Below, piece after piece: positions 43,627 through 54,956 of a stretch of 64,000 nt of DNA. The notes under the pieces were generated by a model. That model worked only from the letters and a program-made list of their open reading frames with translations, searched no databases and was not told where the DNA came from. The translations under genes were made by a program, and so were the position numbers. Location of the stretch: assembly GCA_003868215.1 (NCBI GenBank), contig QWDQ01000014.1:186001-250000 (forward strand), in the 5' to 3' direction. The stretch's first letter is position 1; each line of letters begins with the position of its first letter. Source of the DNA: Pseudophaeomoniella oleicola (Eukaryota > Ascomycota > Eurotiomycetes > Phaeomoniellales > Phaeomoniellaceae).

Positions 43627-44270
43627 TTACTGCAGCGCGACAACCTCGATCTCAACGGGGACTCCTTTAGGCAGCTGATAGACAGCAACGCAACTTCTTG
43701 CTGGTTTATGAGTGAACCATTTCTCATATTCAGCATTCATCTCTGCAAAATCCTTCATGTCCGTAAGGAAAACCTATGTATAGATCTAGCATTAGCAATG
43801 GCATAAGACATGTAAAATTGTCCCAGGTCTCTCTAGGGACGACTTACACCAACACGGACAACCCGGTTCATGCTGCTGCCGCCGGCTTCCAGAACAGCTT
43901 TCAGGTTCTTACAGCACTGGGCTGTCTTTTCACCAATGCTTCCCTGTACCAGATTGCCAGTAGAGTCAGCTGGAATTTGACCCGCGACCCAGATCTGACC
44001 TGCGGCTTTAACGGCCTGGCTGTATGGCCCGGCAGCTGCTTAAATTAGTTTCGAGTGCCGGAAGTGAGGGTATATCACGGACTTACGAGGACAGGCATCC
44101 TTGGAGAAAACATTGGTCAGTTCAGCCATTTTAGACGTACTGGAAGCGTAGTGTCGTCGAGAGTTGAAACCAGGGTGAATCTGGCACAGTGGAGCACAAC
44201 CTGACCTAGATGATGATATCAAGGGCAGACGACGAGCGAGATGATGAACAGATGTCCTTGTCGTAAGCAT
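43627..44270 (-). CDS. RidA/YjgF/YER057c-family reactive imine deaminase, mitochondrial type
   Basis: Three exons, 44270-44087, about 44038-43848 and 43773-43627, giving 172-173 residues. RidA enzymes hydrolyse reactive enamine/imine intermediates released by PLP enzymes such as threonine dehydratase, and the mitochondrial yeast member is Mmf1. Core motifs are [20 protein letters not shown], a [17 protein letters not shown] strand, [15 protein letters not shown] with the substrate-binding Arg, and the closing VEIEVVAL with the conserved Glu. An Arg-rich presequence with RRHYAS precedes the core, as expected for import into mitochondria. Met48 (KMAELTNVF) lies just before the enzyme domain and could start a cytosolic form. 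The first intron ends in AAGCAG, so one residue may be gained or lost. Confidence 0.9.
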
Positions 44271-45232
44271 TAGAGGAGTTGTAGAAGGAAGACAGCAGCA
44301 GAATGCCCTATTTGCTGATCTCAGTTCAATGAAGCTTGTGTTTTTGGTGGGGTGTCGGTGATTGGAACGAGGGGTCGAGCGATTCTCCGATTACGGATCG
44401 CCGCGTCTAGCAACGTCTATCCAGACCTCCATAAACACGCAGATCCATACTGACTTTTTGAACCCGACGGCGCTGTCCATGGCGAACGATGATATGCGTA
44501 ACGACGGTACCTAGTGTAGGCACAGAAGGGGCCTCTACGCATATGCTTATACCTTTAATCCTGCCCATGCCATTGGGAGATAGGTATGATTACTACCTAT
44601 CCAATGGAGATCTTTTGGGTTCTTAAAAATTACCCTCGATATCTGTCTACGGACGTGTACGAGGGGCTATGCAGCGATAGACTCAAACGTTCAATGTTGT
44701 GTCTTTCGTGTTATCTTGAATCGGTGCGGCATATGTTACACATAAACGCATATTAAGAGTTTGCTTGCGGTCGCTGTCCTTGGGCTTTGAGCTACAACGT
44801 TCTGACGTTTGCCGTTGTCCTGTTACATACCAAGGTTAGGGTCGTGATGTACTTCGTTGTACTGGCCTGCATAATTATTCGCGTAAAATCGGCCGACCAG
44901 AACATTTCACCATCTTGGGGAGCATGAGCTGTTGGTTACAGCTCATTTGCACCGAGCACTGCATCATACAGTGATTTTAGTGACGGCACGTAATCCTGCA
45001 TACATTGGAACTGTCGACATCGACATTGGAGACTGTGTTTGAGAGAATTGCGAGTCGTCCACAGAAGAGGGATGTCCAGTAAGGAATCTGACGCTGTAGA
45101 AAGTGGCTACGTTGAATTTGGGGATTTCAATGCAGGTATCGGTTTCGACAACGTGAGAAATGACTCAAGGAAGATCAATATAAAGAGAAGATAAGCTTCC
45201 GGTGATAATTCATGTAATATGTACAAGCGCTT
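44271..45232. other. Intergenic: RidA promoter and NDUFB8 3' flank
   Basis: Nearly 1 kb without a credible open frame. No RNA gene or repeat noticed. Confidence 0.5.
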
Positions 45233-45826
45233 TCACCCAGACCAAGGTTCCTTGTCACCAGCCTTCCGCGCCTAGATAGCATTAGCACACATGTCATCCT
45301 CAAACTGATAAGATACTGGACTCACCCGCAAAGCGTTTGGCCCTCCAAGTTCCTTCTCTAAGCCGTTGGGATATTCTTTGGGGAAGCTTTGTCGGTCTGG
45401 ATAGGTCAAATAAACGGCTGTGCTCAAAGTTGCAATACAACCAAGGAAACCAGCCCACATAACAAGCCCCTTGCCTGACGAGAAATGCCGATACTGATAC
45501 GGCGAGAAACGTCCTAGGATATCGTTGTCTTCGTGTACTGGTTCTCCAAAGTTGCGACGCTCCTGTTTGTCCCACCAGTCTCCGTATGGATCACGGTCTT
45601 CTCGTTTCTGCCTCGGTGGGTTTATATATCCTCCGTTCTGTGTAAATCGTCAGTGGTATTGCAGGCCGTAAGATGAGCAACCTCATACCATCTCTGGATC
45701 ATCGTCAACAGTACCAGATGCAGCTCGGATTTGACGGCAAGCTGAGAAAGATGCGCGCTGAAGAGCGGTACGAGATTGGAGCCATTGCGCTTGCCGCGAA
45801 GCTGCAACGAGTTGTTTGGACAGCAT
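45233..45826 (-). CDS. NADH:ubiquinone oxidoreductase subunit NDUFB8 (complex I)
   Basis: Three exons, 45826-45689, 45637-45326 and 45271-45233, with introns of 51 and 54 nt, giving 162 residues. NDUFB8 is an accessory subunit in the distal membrane arm of respiratory complex I. The N-terminus MLSKQLVAASRQAQW, rich in Arg and without acids, is a mitochondrial presequence of roughly 35-40 residues. Conserved parts follow: GGYINPPRQKREDRDPYGDW, then RFSPYQYRHFSSGKGL, then one membrane helix (MWAGFLGCIATLSTAVYL) and the YPDRQSFPKEYPNGLEKELG tail. The small last exon adds ARKAGDKEPWSG. The gene is divergent from SWR1 across about 425 nt. Confidence 0.88.
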
Positions 45827-46251
45827 CTGCGAGCATTCTGTCAGTATGTCTAGTAAAAATAGATCATTTAGAGTGACGTACAGTGCACCAATGCTTCACA
45901 ATTGATCCTTGGTGTTGAAGTTGTCAATTGCTTTAAGCTTGTAGCAAGTGATGATGCACCGACGTTGGAGTGATTCGACGTGCCAAGCAATTAGGGAATG
46001 GAATAATCTGTTTCTGCCGCGCCCCCGAATCTCAGAAAGTCCACTTTCTCATAGAATTCGCCTTTTTTCGCACGTCTTCACCTCTACGCAACGCGTCGAA
46101 TCCGATAATTCATCGAAACTTTGTGAGAGAAATGATATAGGGACAGTAAATTGATTGATGTCAATTTTATCGGATTTGAATCGACTTCTGTCGAGAAAAT
46201 TGGGGTCAGATCGCTGGAGGAAGGGGTATTATCAGTCCCCGAACGCGAGAA
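45827..46251. promoter_or_regulatory. Bidirectional promoter region between NDUFB8 and SWR1
   Basis: Only 425 nt separate the two divergent start codons, so both promoters must lie here. CTTTCTCA and CGCC-rich stretches are seen, but no consensus TATA box or named factor site is convincing. Confidence 0.6.
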
Positions 46252-49200
46252 ATGCAAGACGGAAGTACCAACGGTGAACACAATGAGCTACCACCGCCTG
46301 TCACCAAGACCGAACGTGAGTTTCGCATATGAGACTCTCAAGATAACATGTTAATAAGCATTTTGTATAGCTGTTGAAGAACCGAACGGCGTTGTCAAGG
46401 CTGAAGAGCCCGCCCCAACCAAAGATGACGAGCCGCCGCTCAAGAAAAGGAAACTCGATGGTGCGAGTACACCCACCCTTAAACAATCGCCTCGACCGCC
46501 ATCGCCACCGTGGAAGAGAATCGCTGTCGAAGGACCAACTTCTTTCGTCGAAGATGGTCGCCGTAAATCATCGCGAACCAACGCTGTGCCTCTCGAGCTC
46601 CAGCCGCAATCCGGATCTAGGAAAACGCGTGCGGCAGTGTCCAAAGTGAAGCAGGAGAAAGGGGGGGTAGGCCAGAAGGCATACACGTATTCTCCAATTT
46701 CTAAAGCTTCACAAGAGGCCAGCGCAAAGCGCCCGGGCTCCGCAGGCAAACCCACACCTTCCACTTCTGCGCCGCATGCTGCAATCCATAGGCGACAGAG
46801 CCAGAGGAGCTCAGAGCCATCCCGATCAAGTAGCACCCGGGGTAGTGCAATCCGTGATCAGGTCGCACCTCGTGCGACCCCACCGTCGCAGCATAGCATG
46901 GCTAACGGTGAAGCTCATGGGGTAGATCATTCTGCTATGGCCGATAATAGTCGAAAGCACCGCAAGCCGTCGGCGATCGCAAGGAAAGCCGACAACAAGA
47001 CAACCAATGGCCATATCTCGCCCGAAAGCCCTCACGCATCAGTGGATCAGACAGTAACTTCCACGAGCCCACTTCGACGCATCAAGTTCAAAGTGAAAAT
47101 ACCGTCGGTGGCAATCGAAAATCCATATAATGTCTTACCGCAGCGGAAATACTCGTCGTTCAAAGAATGGTTCGACCAGGATACGGAAGAACCACGGCCG
47201 GGACAAGATATACTGCCGGAGAATGAGATCGTGCAGCGGGCAAGTGAATTGGTTCATGTTCGGGAAGGCTTCAAGGAAGGCGGGTTACTTACAGAGTCGA
47301 GTCTGCGCATGCACCATCTAGATCCCAACGTGGGAGTCGAGGTTGAGTGGCCCGAAGAGCCTCAAAAGCAGTACGGTCATTATGACCATCTGGTAGCGCA
47401 TGCGTTGCACTTCCGAAAGCTGCTCGAAAAAGAGCGCGCATTCCATCTACGCTCGGCAAAGCAGATTGCTTCGGAAATCGCGCGTGGTGCTATAGCTGCG
47501 AAAGCATCTCGGCCCAAAACGCAAGAGGAACTCGAGGCAGAGCGACGCGAAGCTGCCAAACAAGTGTACCGTCAAGTCAACATCGATCTGAAGAAACAAT
47601 GGGCGATGGTCGAAGAAGAAGTGAACAAGGCTCGACTCGTAGCTTGGCAGAAAGAGCAAGAAGCGCTTGGAAAGGAGCATCTCAACAGGGTATTGGAACA
47701 GCATACGCAGATGTTAGAAGCTCGTAAACTGCGAAATTCTGACGATGAAAGTCTTCTTGAAGACGAGGACGATCTCGACACCGATGGGTCTGGGACAGGC
47801 GATTCCGACCAGGATCTAGAAGAGAACGAGTCTAATATGTCTGAAAGCAGCGAAGAAAGCGAAGACGAACCTGGCCAGTCGGGGGATGAGAACGACGCCA
47901 ACCTCACCCTGGAAGAGCTGAAATCAAAATATGCAGGAATTCCAGACACTCCCATCGATAGATCTGAGCAGGGAGACGGGAACCAATCGGTAGTTACTTC
48001 AGTAGACGGCGGTAGACCTCGATTGGAACAGACGCCAGACCAGCTTGATTCCCAAGAACTTGACGACTCCATGACGGATGATAGCGATCCTTCTATCGAT
48101 ATGGAATCCGATGTTACCAACGATGATAGCAGTGACGATAGCAGTGGCGATGGCAGCGACGAGGATGAGCAAAGCGAAGAGGAAGAAAGCGATGAAGATG
48201 AAGATATGTCCGGCGGTGGGCTACTTGGGTTCTTTGGCGCCACCACGCAAAAAGAGATCATTGAATCTGCCAAAGTAATCAAAGAGGATCCGCAAGTAGT
48301 TGCAAGTGCTGAGGATCAGGAGCTTCAGGAAACAACACCGGACATGGAAGCCACTCCTTCTGGGAGGAATAATCAGCTTCAAAGCGACCCTATCGCGACC
48401 GGCCCACACGCTGAAGACTCCCCAGCGGAACTTTCGATAGCCAATGATCCTGGTGATGTGGCTTTAGAACCTTCGCAAGCTGCTAAAGATGATGGGATTG
48501 CAGCGGTACCACCTTGTCCGCGACAGGGATCGACCCCAGCCATTGAGACTAAAGCTACGGAAGCAATGGACGTGGACGACAACAACGAATCTCATCCAAG
48601 CCATGTCGCTTCTAGCCAAGCATCGCCCGGCACACTTGCGACAAAGGTATCTGATGCTGATTCCTTCTCCTCGGTGGAAATTCAGGCACCAGTCTCGGAC
48701 AGTGTGGACGGATCGGAGCATAAGTTGGCTTCAGGAATCAAGACCCCGGTTCCATCTCTGCTGCGAGGCCATCTGCGTGAGTATCAACATTACGGCCTCG
48801 ACTGGCTCGCAAAGTTGTACGCCAACCATACAAACGGGATTCTCGCCGACGAGATGGGTTTGGGAAAGACCATTCAATCCATATCCCTTCTAGCTCACCT
48901 GGCAGAAGTTCACGAAGTATGGGGCCCTCATTTGATCATCGTTCCAACAAGCGTCATGCTAAATTGGGAGATGGAGTTCAAGAAGTTTCTTCCGGGGTTC
49001 AAGATTCTCACTTACTATGGCAGTCAAGAAGAGCGGAAAGCAAAACGGAGAGGGTGGCTTGACGATGATCTCTGGAACGTTTGTATCACATCTTATCAGT
49101 TGGTCCTGCAAGATCAAGTAGCTTTCAAGCGGAGAAACTGGCATTATATGATTCTCGACGAGGCTCACAACATCAAGAACTTTCGATCACAGAGATGGCA

Positions 49201-51313
49201 GACGTTGCTAGGCTTTAAAACCCGTGCTCGATTGCTGCTGACTGGAACCCCCCTGCAAAATAACCTTACGGAGCTCTGGTCACTTCTCTTCTTCCTGCAA
49301 CCGTCAGATCTGGCGGAGGAACAGGACGAAGGGTTTGCAGGGCTCAAAGACTTCTCGGAATGGTTCCGTAAGCCAGTTGATCAAATATTGGAACATGGCC
49401 GCGATACAATGGATGACGAAGCCCGCGAACAGGTTACTAAATTACACAAAGTGATCAGGCCGTACCTCCTTCGACGTCTAAAAGCCGATGTTGAGAAGCA
49501 AATGCCCGGTAAATATGAGCACGTTGAGCTCTGCCGGCTGTCCAAACGGCAGCGACAACTATACGATGGGTTTATGTCCCGAGCTCAGACTAAAGAGACC
49601 CTAGCATCTGGAAATTACCTATCGATCATAAATTGCTTGATGCAGCTTCGAAAAGTCTGCAACCATCCTGATCTGTTCGAGACTCGACCCATCACCACAT
49701 CATTTGCCATGCCAAAGACTGTCGTATCGGATTTTGAGATCAACGATTTACTTCTGCGACGAAAACTTATCCAGCGCGAGGACGAATACATCAGCCTCAA
49801 GTTCCTCCAATTGGCTCCTCTTTCAAGGGAAGACAAGTCAGCCCTCGAACTACAAGAAAGCTTAAGGCTTATGGCCAATCGTCGATTCCGATCTTTGCGA
49901 GCAGAGCAATCGAGTAGGACCAACTGGGATAACCGGTACGACGGTAGGTCTATGATTCAAGTTCTGCAATCAATAGATCATGCCGGCCGTGAGACACGAG
50001 TAGAAGAGCTAGACAGAACATTGTATGGCGAGTCATTCAAGCATAGCGCGAAGACGATCTACGGGCAGACTCTGCTGCAGAAGTTGTCTCTCGACCTACG
50101 ACAGAACCTTGTACAGGATCAGCTTGCTCATCGAGGGTCAATTCTAAGTTCAGAAGCCACCAGACCATTCGCACTGCAGGCGATTACGATGACCACGGAT
50201 CAAAGATCAAATCAGATGGAACCCCTCATTCAAAAATTCGCGTGTGTCACTCCCGCCGTTGTTGCTCCCAACATGCCGTTGATGACCCTTGCACCTGAGG
50301 GCGTGGTGGCTGTTCAAGAGGCGCAGAAAATGTTGCCAGCAAATCCGTTCCACGAGGCACAAACTCGTCTTTCTATCGCATTCCCTGATAAGCGTCTTCT
50401 GCAGTATGACTGTGGTAAACTTCAACGGCTCGACAAGCTCTTACGGGAACTCCAATCGGGCGGCCATCGGGCATTGATCTTCACACAGATGACAAGAGTC
50501 CTTGATATTCTGGAGCAATTTCTCAATATCCATGGGCACCGCTACCTTCGATTAGATGGATCAACTAAGCTCGAGCAGCGTCAAATCCTGACAGATCGGT
50601 TCAATAATGATAAACGCATCCTCGCATTCATTCTATCTTCGCGTTCTGGTGGCCTCGGTATCAACTTGACTGGAGCGGATACTGTCATCTTCTATGATCT
50701 GGATTGGAACCCAGCAATGGACAAGCAATGTCAAGATCGAGCTCATCGTATTGGACAAACTCGAGATGTGCATATCTACCGCTTCGTGTCTGAGCACACG
50801 ATCGAGGCAAATATCCTGAGAAAATCCAACCAGAAACGCATGTTAGACGATGTTGTTATACAGGAAGGAGAATTCACGACTGATTATTTCAATAAGGTCT
50901 CCTACCGAGATATGCTACCCGAAGTTGCGAATGACGATGATGAAGCGAACGCGGCCATGGACCGTGTCCTGGGCAACCCGCAACGGGGCATTGGGTCAGC
51001 ACTAGCACAGGCAGAGGATGAAGAAGATGCAAAAGCTGCAAGTGTGGCCGAAAAGGAGGTCCAGCACGCCGACGCAGGGGACTTCGAAGAGAAAGCACCG
51101 TCTGCCACGCCGGGAGCAGGCACTGATACACCTCATGGTGCAAATGCTGGCATGGATGGCGGGGTCGAGGAGGCTGAGCTTGGTACGATTGACGATCATA
51201 TGCTGCGGATCCAGTCGTACCTATTAAAGGATACTCCTCTACCCTTACCTGTTAATAGAAACAAGAAGAAAGGCCGGAGGAATGCAGAGCACCGAATGAA
51301 ACGAAGGAGATGA
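46252..51313 (+). CDS. SWR1: SWR1 complex catalytic ATPase (H2A.Z exchange)
   Basis: Two exons, 46252-46315 and 46371-51313, giving 1668 residues. The 55-nt intron falls in a Glu-Pro-rich N-terminus (TKTEPVEEPNG). Swr1 is an INO80-type Snf2 ATPase that exchanges H2A for H2A.Z in nucleosomes. Before the motor come PPLKKRKLDG, the SPPWKRI and SFVEDGRRKSSR segments typical of mould Swr1, an HSA helix region (about 400-480) that binds actin and Arp4, and a long acidic Asp/Glu/Ser tract. Motor lobe 1 has Walker A DEMGLGKT (about 848) and the DEAH box (DEAHNIKN, about 951). A long insertion separates the lobes, as in the INO80 class. Lobe 2 ends with DRAHRIGQTRDVHIYRFVSE (about 1477). A basic nuclear tail closes the protein. 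Confidence 0.96.
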
Positions 51314-51627
51314 TTGAGCATGCATGAAACGCCTCATTCTTTTGTATTACTATCTTGTTGTTGATGTGGTTGTCATTGTTGGAGCGTCTTTGGTTGTTGT
51401 TGTATATTTAAAAAAAACTTGAATGGGAGGAAGATGGCTCCCAATTTGGTATAATCCAATCCCAAACATCTACCTCTTGAGTAAGGTAGGTACCTATCAG
51501 ATACAAAACCACATCTATTTCGAATTGACTACTATTACTACTTCCATTCTAGAAGGGTGAATTTACCACCGCCTGGTTTTCCCGTGACGACTACTCAAGT
51601 ACCTTTCAAGTATGCAAGAAAACTACG

Positions 51628-51660
<33 letters not shown>

Positions 51661-51783
51661 ACAACCAAAAGACCGACAAGAAGAGGGAGGGAAGAGAAAA
51701 GAGTGCAAAGAATATGTAAAGGAAATTGTTGTTANNNNNNNNNNCCCTCTCAATCAAAAAAAAAAAATTAACACCCCCATCCC

Positions 51784-51819
<36 letters not shown>

Positions 51820-51867
51820 CCCCCTTTCCAAAAAAAAAAAAAAACCCCCCCCCCCCCCCCCCCCCCC
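51628..51867. repeat. Poly-C and poly-A runs flanking an assembly gap
   Basis: A run of 33 C ends at 51660, ten N occupy 51735-51744, and further C runs (about 51782-51835 and 51845-51867) alternate with A runs. Long homopolymers next to N suggest low-quality or collapsed sequence at a hard-to-read locus rather than reliable bases. Confidence 0.8.
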
Positions 51868-51929
51868 AAAAAAAATGGGTATGTTTATGACTGAGGAGAG
51901 CATAAGTTGAATATAGATGTGTATGTATA

Positions 51930-52360
51930 TACTATCTGTCTATTAGTAGTTATTCTTGAAGCGTGTTGACTCTGATGAATCCTTTTTTCTCTTTCTTATT
52001 ATAAGACACTCCTGTGCTCACTTAGTTATATACTGACTTTGCGAGTATTTAATAAGGGTTAATACATATCTATATACATCTGTCTATAGTTATTTTGAAG
52101 TGTGTTGATACTGGATCATTTATATGACGTGTGAGAAATAATATAAATTCATATAATATCTAGATTCTATATAACATAGTTATCTTGAAACATGTTAATA
52201 ATGAATCCTTTTTCATGAAGCGTGAGAATCACTGTAAATATGTAATTTGAAATGTGTGAAGAGAGATTATTTGATTCTTTACATACACCGGACGCTGGTC
52301 CTTCTAATTACGTATGGTTTGTATGATATAGAGTTTCCTTTTTTGGAAGCGTGTTTATAA
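51930..52360 (+). repeat. Degenerate AT-rich repeat around TTGAAGTGTGTTGAT
   Basis: Related segments recur at about 51955, 52092, 52191, 52246 and 52343, each a variant of TTGAAGYGTGTTGAT. Several are preceded by CTRT-rich text and TAGTTAT and followed by GAATC/GATCATTT. Spacing is irregular (55-135 nt), which fits an old diverged tandem array. Confidence 0.5.
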
Positions 52361-52463
52361 TATGAACCATTTGACGCCCGCTAGTATGTTGTTTGAAGGA
52401 TGTGTGGTCACTCGTCTCGGTCGGTACTCACAGAAATTACCTGTGTGGCAACCATCTACTACT

Positions 52464-54956
52464 CTAGGCCCACGTCCCATTTGCATATCCGAAATAGCCA
52501 ACACTGGGCATTTGCAGCCACGGAAGGCCGAGGCCATCTGCTGTATTTTGCTATAGTACACAATCTATCGTCAGCAATTGATTTTCAAGGGAAGATTCCG
52601 GCTCGAAACGAGGTCGGCGTGCTGACACCGCGACGTAGGAGCTATCAATCCACTTTCACAGGATCACTCACCCAAACTGTATTGCCCCACCAATCTGGAA
52701 ATTGGACATTTGGCCCGTAGGTCACGGCAAAGAATATGACAATCCCTGATAGAGCAAGGCCGGTATCCAAAGCAGCAGCCAGAACGTAGTTATACTTGGA
52801 CCACCAGGCGTAGAATTTCCGGTAAATGATCTTATTGAAGATCAAGTTGACAATATACCATGAGGAATAGTTAATACCGGTCGCTGGGGGCACATTGTAA
52901 GTTCCCACAAAAATCAGAGGCCAGTTGATCTTGCGAACAAAATCTGAGCCTGTTCTCTTCCAAATATACCAGGTAATTGGTGGCAGGATCAGGCCAATCC
53001 AGAAGAAGTGAAGCAGACCAGAATAAATCTTCCCAACGGAGTAGAGGCGAGCCGGGCCGACTAGACCCCAGATGACAGACGACGAGAAAACGGTCCGTCC
53101 GTTCGGGCAGGTAAAACCGTTCGGCTGATCCTGTTCACAGATACCATCCACATGCCCCATCATCCAAAGAACCACCCCGATCTGCGTTATAGCTCCGAGA
53201 ATCGTCGCTAGGCCTTGAGCGAAGAACAGGGTCCTTGGCGGGATTTTCATATAATGCGCCAGTTTCATGTCTTGAACGAAGTAGATGGCCTGGCCAACCA
53301 CGTCTGTTGAGAGAATCTTGAATAGTATATTGGCAATCGGTCTGCCCTGAAACATGTATCCGCCGATAAATTCAGAAAGGACATTCAATTGGTTCGCGTC
53401 GACATTAGATACGCCGATGACGTATCCAACGGGAATAAGATATATCGACGGAATGACAAAGGCCAGGAAAATACCGTACACAGGAAGTCCCGTGTGATAC
53501 ACTTCTGTCATGGCAATGCTCATAGCCAAGACTGCCACAATGATTGATACCCACCACCACCAAGGTACTTTCCTGTAAGCTGACATAAGTCGTGCATGAA
53601 TATCAAGTTTCGCCGAACCTCTCACGGCACCCACAATTTCTTCCCAATGGAAAAAGTAGACGTGGCTGAGCACCGAAGTGAGGGATGCGAAAGACAAGCC
53701 GTAGACGAAAGCGAACGTTGCAGGCAGGTACGGAGGCGAGTACCGTTTGTATTTCTGCTCATCGAAGCGCTGGTTTGTAACAACTTGCGTCGTATCGTAC
53801 ACTTGCCCGTATCTGTCGTAGACATCTGCAGTACACAGAGGGAGGTAAGATGTAAACCAGGTATTAGTCCAGTATATGCCGGGGACGATAATCCAAAAGA
53901 AGACCACGAAGCCCAGGAAGACGTTGAGCGCCGCCCAATGCGGAGATAGGAGAGGGTTGCTGTTATATGCGATCATACTCCAGTCGAAGGTAAGCGGGAA
54001 AAGGCCTAGACCCGTCACCATACCAAAAACTTGATTAACAGCAAGATTATTAGGAACTATCCAGCAAATCCAACTGAAGTAACTTAGGCCCGTAAAAATT
54101 AGACCCGGGAACCAGAACCACAAAAATGCTCCAGCGCCGACGACAAGGAAGAATCTGAGACGAGTAATCTTCCAGCCATCAGCGATGGCGTTCGCCCGAG
54201 AATGTAGTGAGCTTAGCAAGGCCACGTTGCTGAGAACACCTGGCCAGATCAAGGTTGCGGGTTGTACGAGCCAGACTGTAGACAATCCGGCAACACCGTA
54301 GCCTAGCAACTGACAACAGAGAACGACCATGACTGAAAAGCCAGTGGGAAGGCTGAACCCATAGAACCTAGCAGCTTGAACCAAGTTGGTGGCATCTGCG
54401 GAGCCGAAGCCGAATGAGACATTGCTCATGATCGTGATAAGCGCATGTTCCTTGATATTGAAGTGCCGATCAGGGTTCCAACGACTGATCGGCAGAACGT
54501 TGGCAAGCAAGACACCAAGTGGAAAAGCCACGAGTTCGGCGACGAGACCAACGATATGAACACCGGGATAGCGCAGGGCAAAGAACTGGTTGACACCAGA
54601 GCCAATGAACACGAACACCTGAATCCGCTTAGTGTGTACTCATTTGAAAGCAGTGGAAGCAGCCATACAATGCCTAGGAACCATGCACGAAACGTATTGA
54701 TTGGCATATCCGGATCATCTGTCTCGGGGACCACAGCCCGGACCTGTGGGAATGGGCTTGTATCTGCATCCCAATCACCTTCTTCTTCTTCTTTCGTGAG
54801 TACTCTCGTCAAATCCACCTCGAGCTCCGCCAGGTGACCATTCTCCAACGCGACATCCATATCCTGAGAAACATTTTGAGGGCCCTTTCCAGTCAGCCCA
54901 TATGGCCGGTCCTCCCCGACGTTACTTATGGGGAACGAGGTCTTCTCGGTTTCCAT
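52464..54956 (-). CDS. OPT-family oligopeptide transporter
   Basis: Three exons, 54956-54669, 54618-52672 and 52550-52464, with introns of 50 and 121 nt, giving 773 residues, the usual fungal OPT length. These proton-coupled plasma-membrane carriers take up small peptides, and some members take up glutathione or metal chelates. A polar N-terminus leads into INTFRAWFLGIVFVFIGSGV and NQFFALRYP, typical of the family start. About 14-16 hydrophobic helices follow, with the NIKEHALITIMSNVS segment and VDANQLNVLSEFIGGYMF late in the protein. The last exon encodes QNTADGLGLPWLQMPSVGYF and ends GYANGTWA, the conserved family C-terminus; it lies behind a long intron and is easily missed. The usual NPG before KEH reads NPD here. 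The substrate is unknown. Confidence 0.92.

Larger units (their letters stand above)
51314..52463. other. Low-complexity intergenic stretch between convergent genes
   Basis: SWR1 and the OPT gene converge on this stretch. It holds homopolymer runs, a 10-N gap and an AT-rich degenerate repeat, listed separately. No gene is present; the apparent proline-rich frame is only the C runs read in one phase. Confidence 0.7.

Noticed and set aside
51557-51910. A proline-rich frame across the N gap
   Set aside because: The prolines are only homopolymer C read in one phase, in unreliable sequence.
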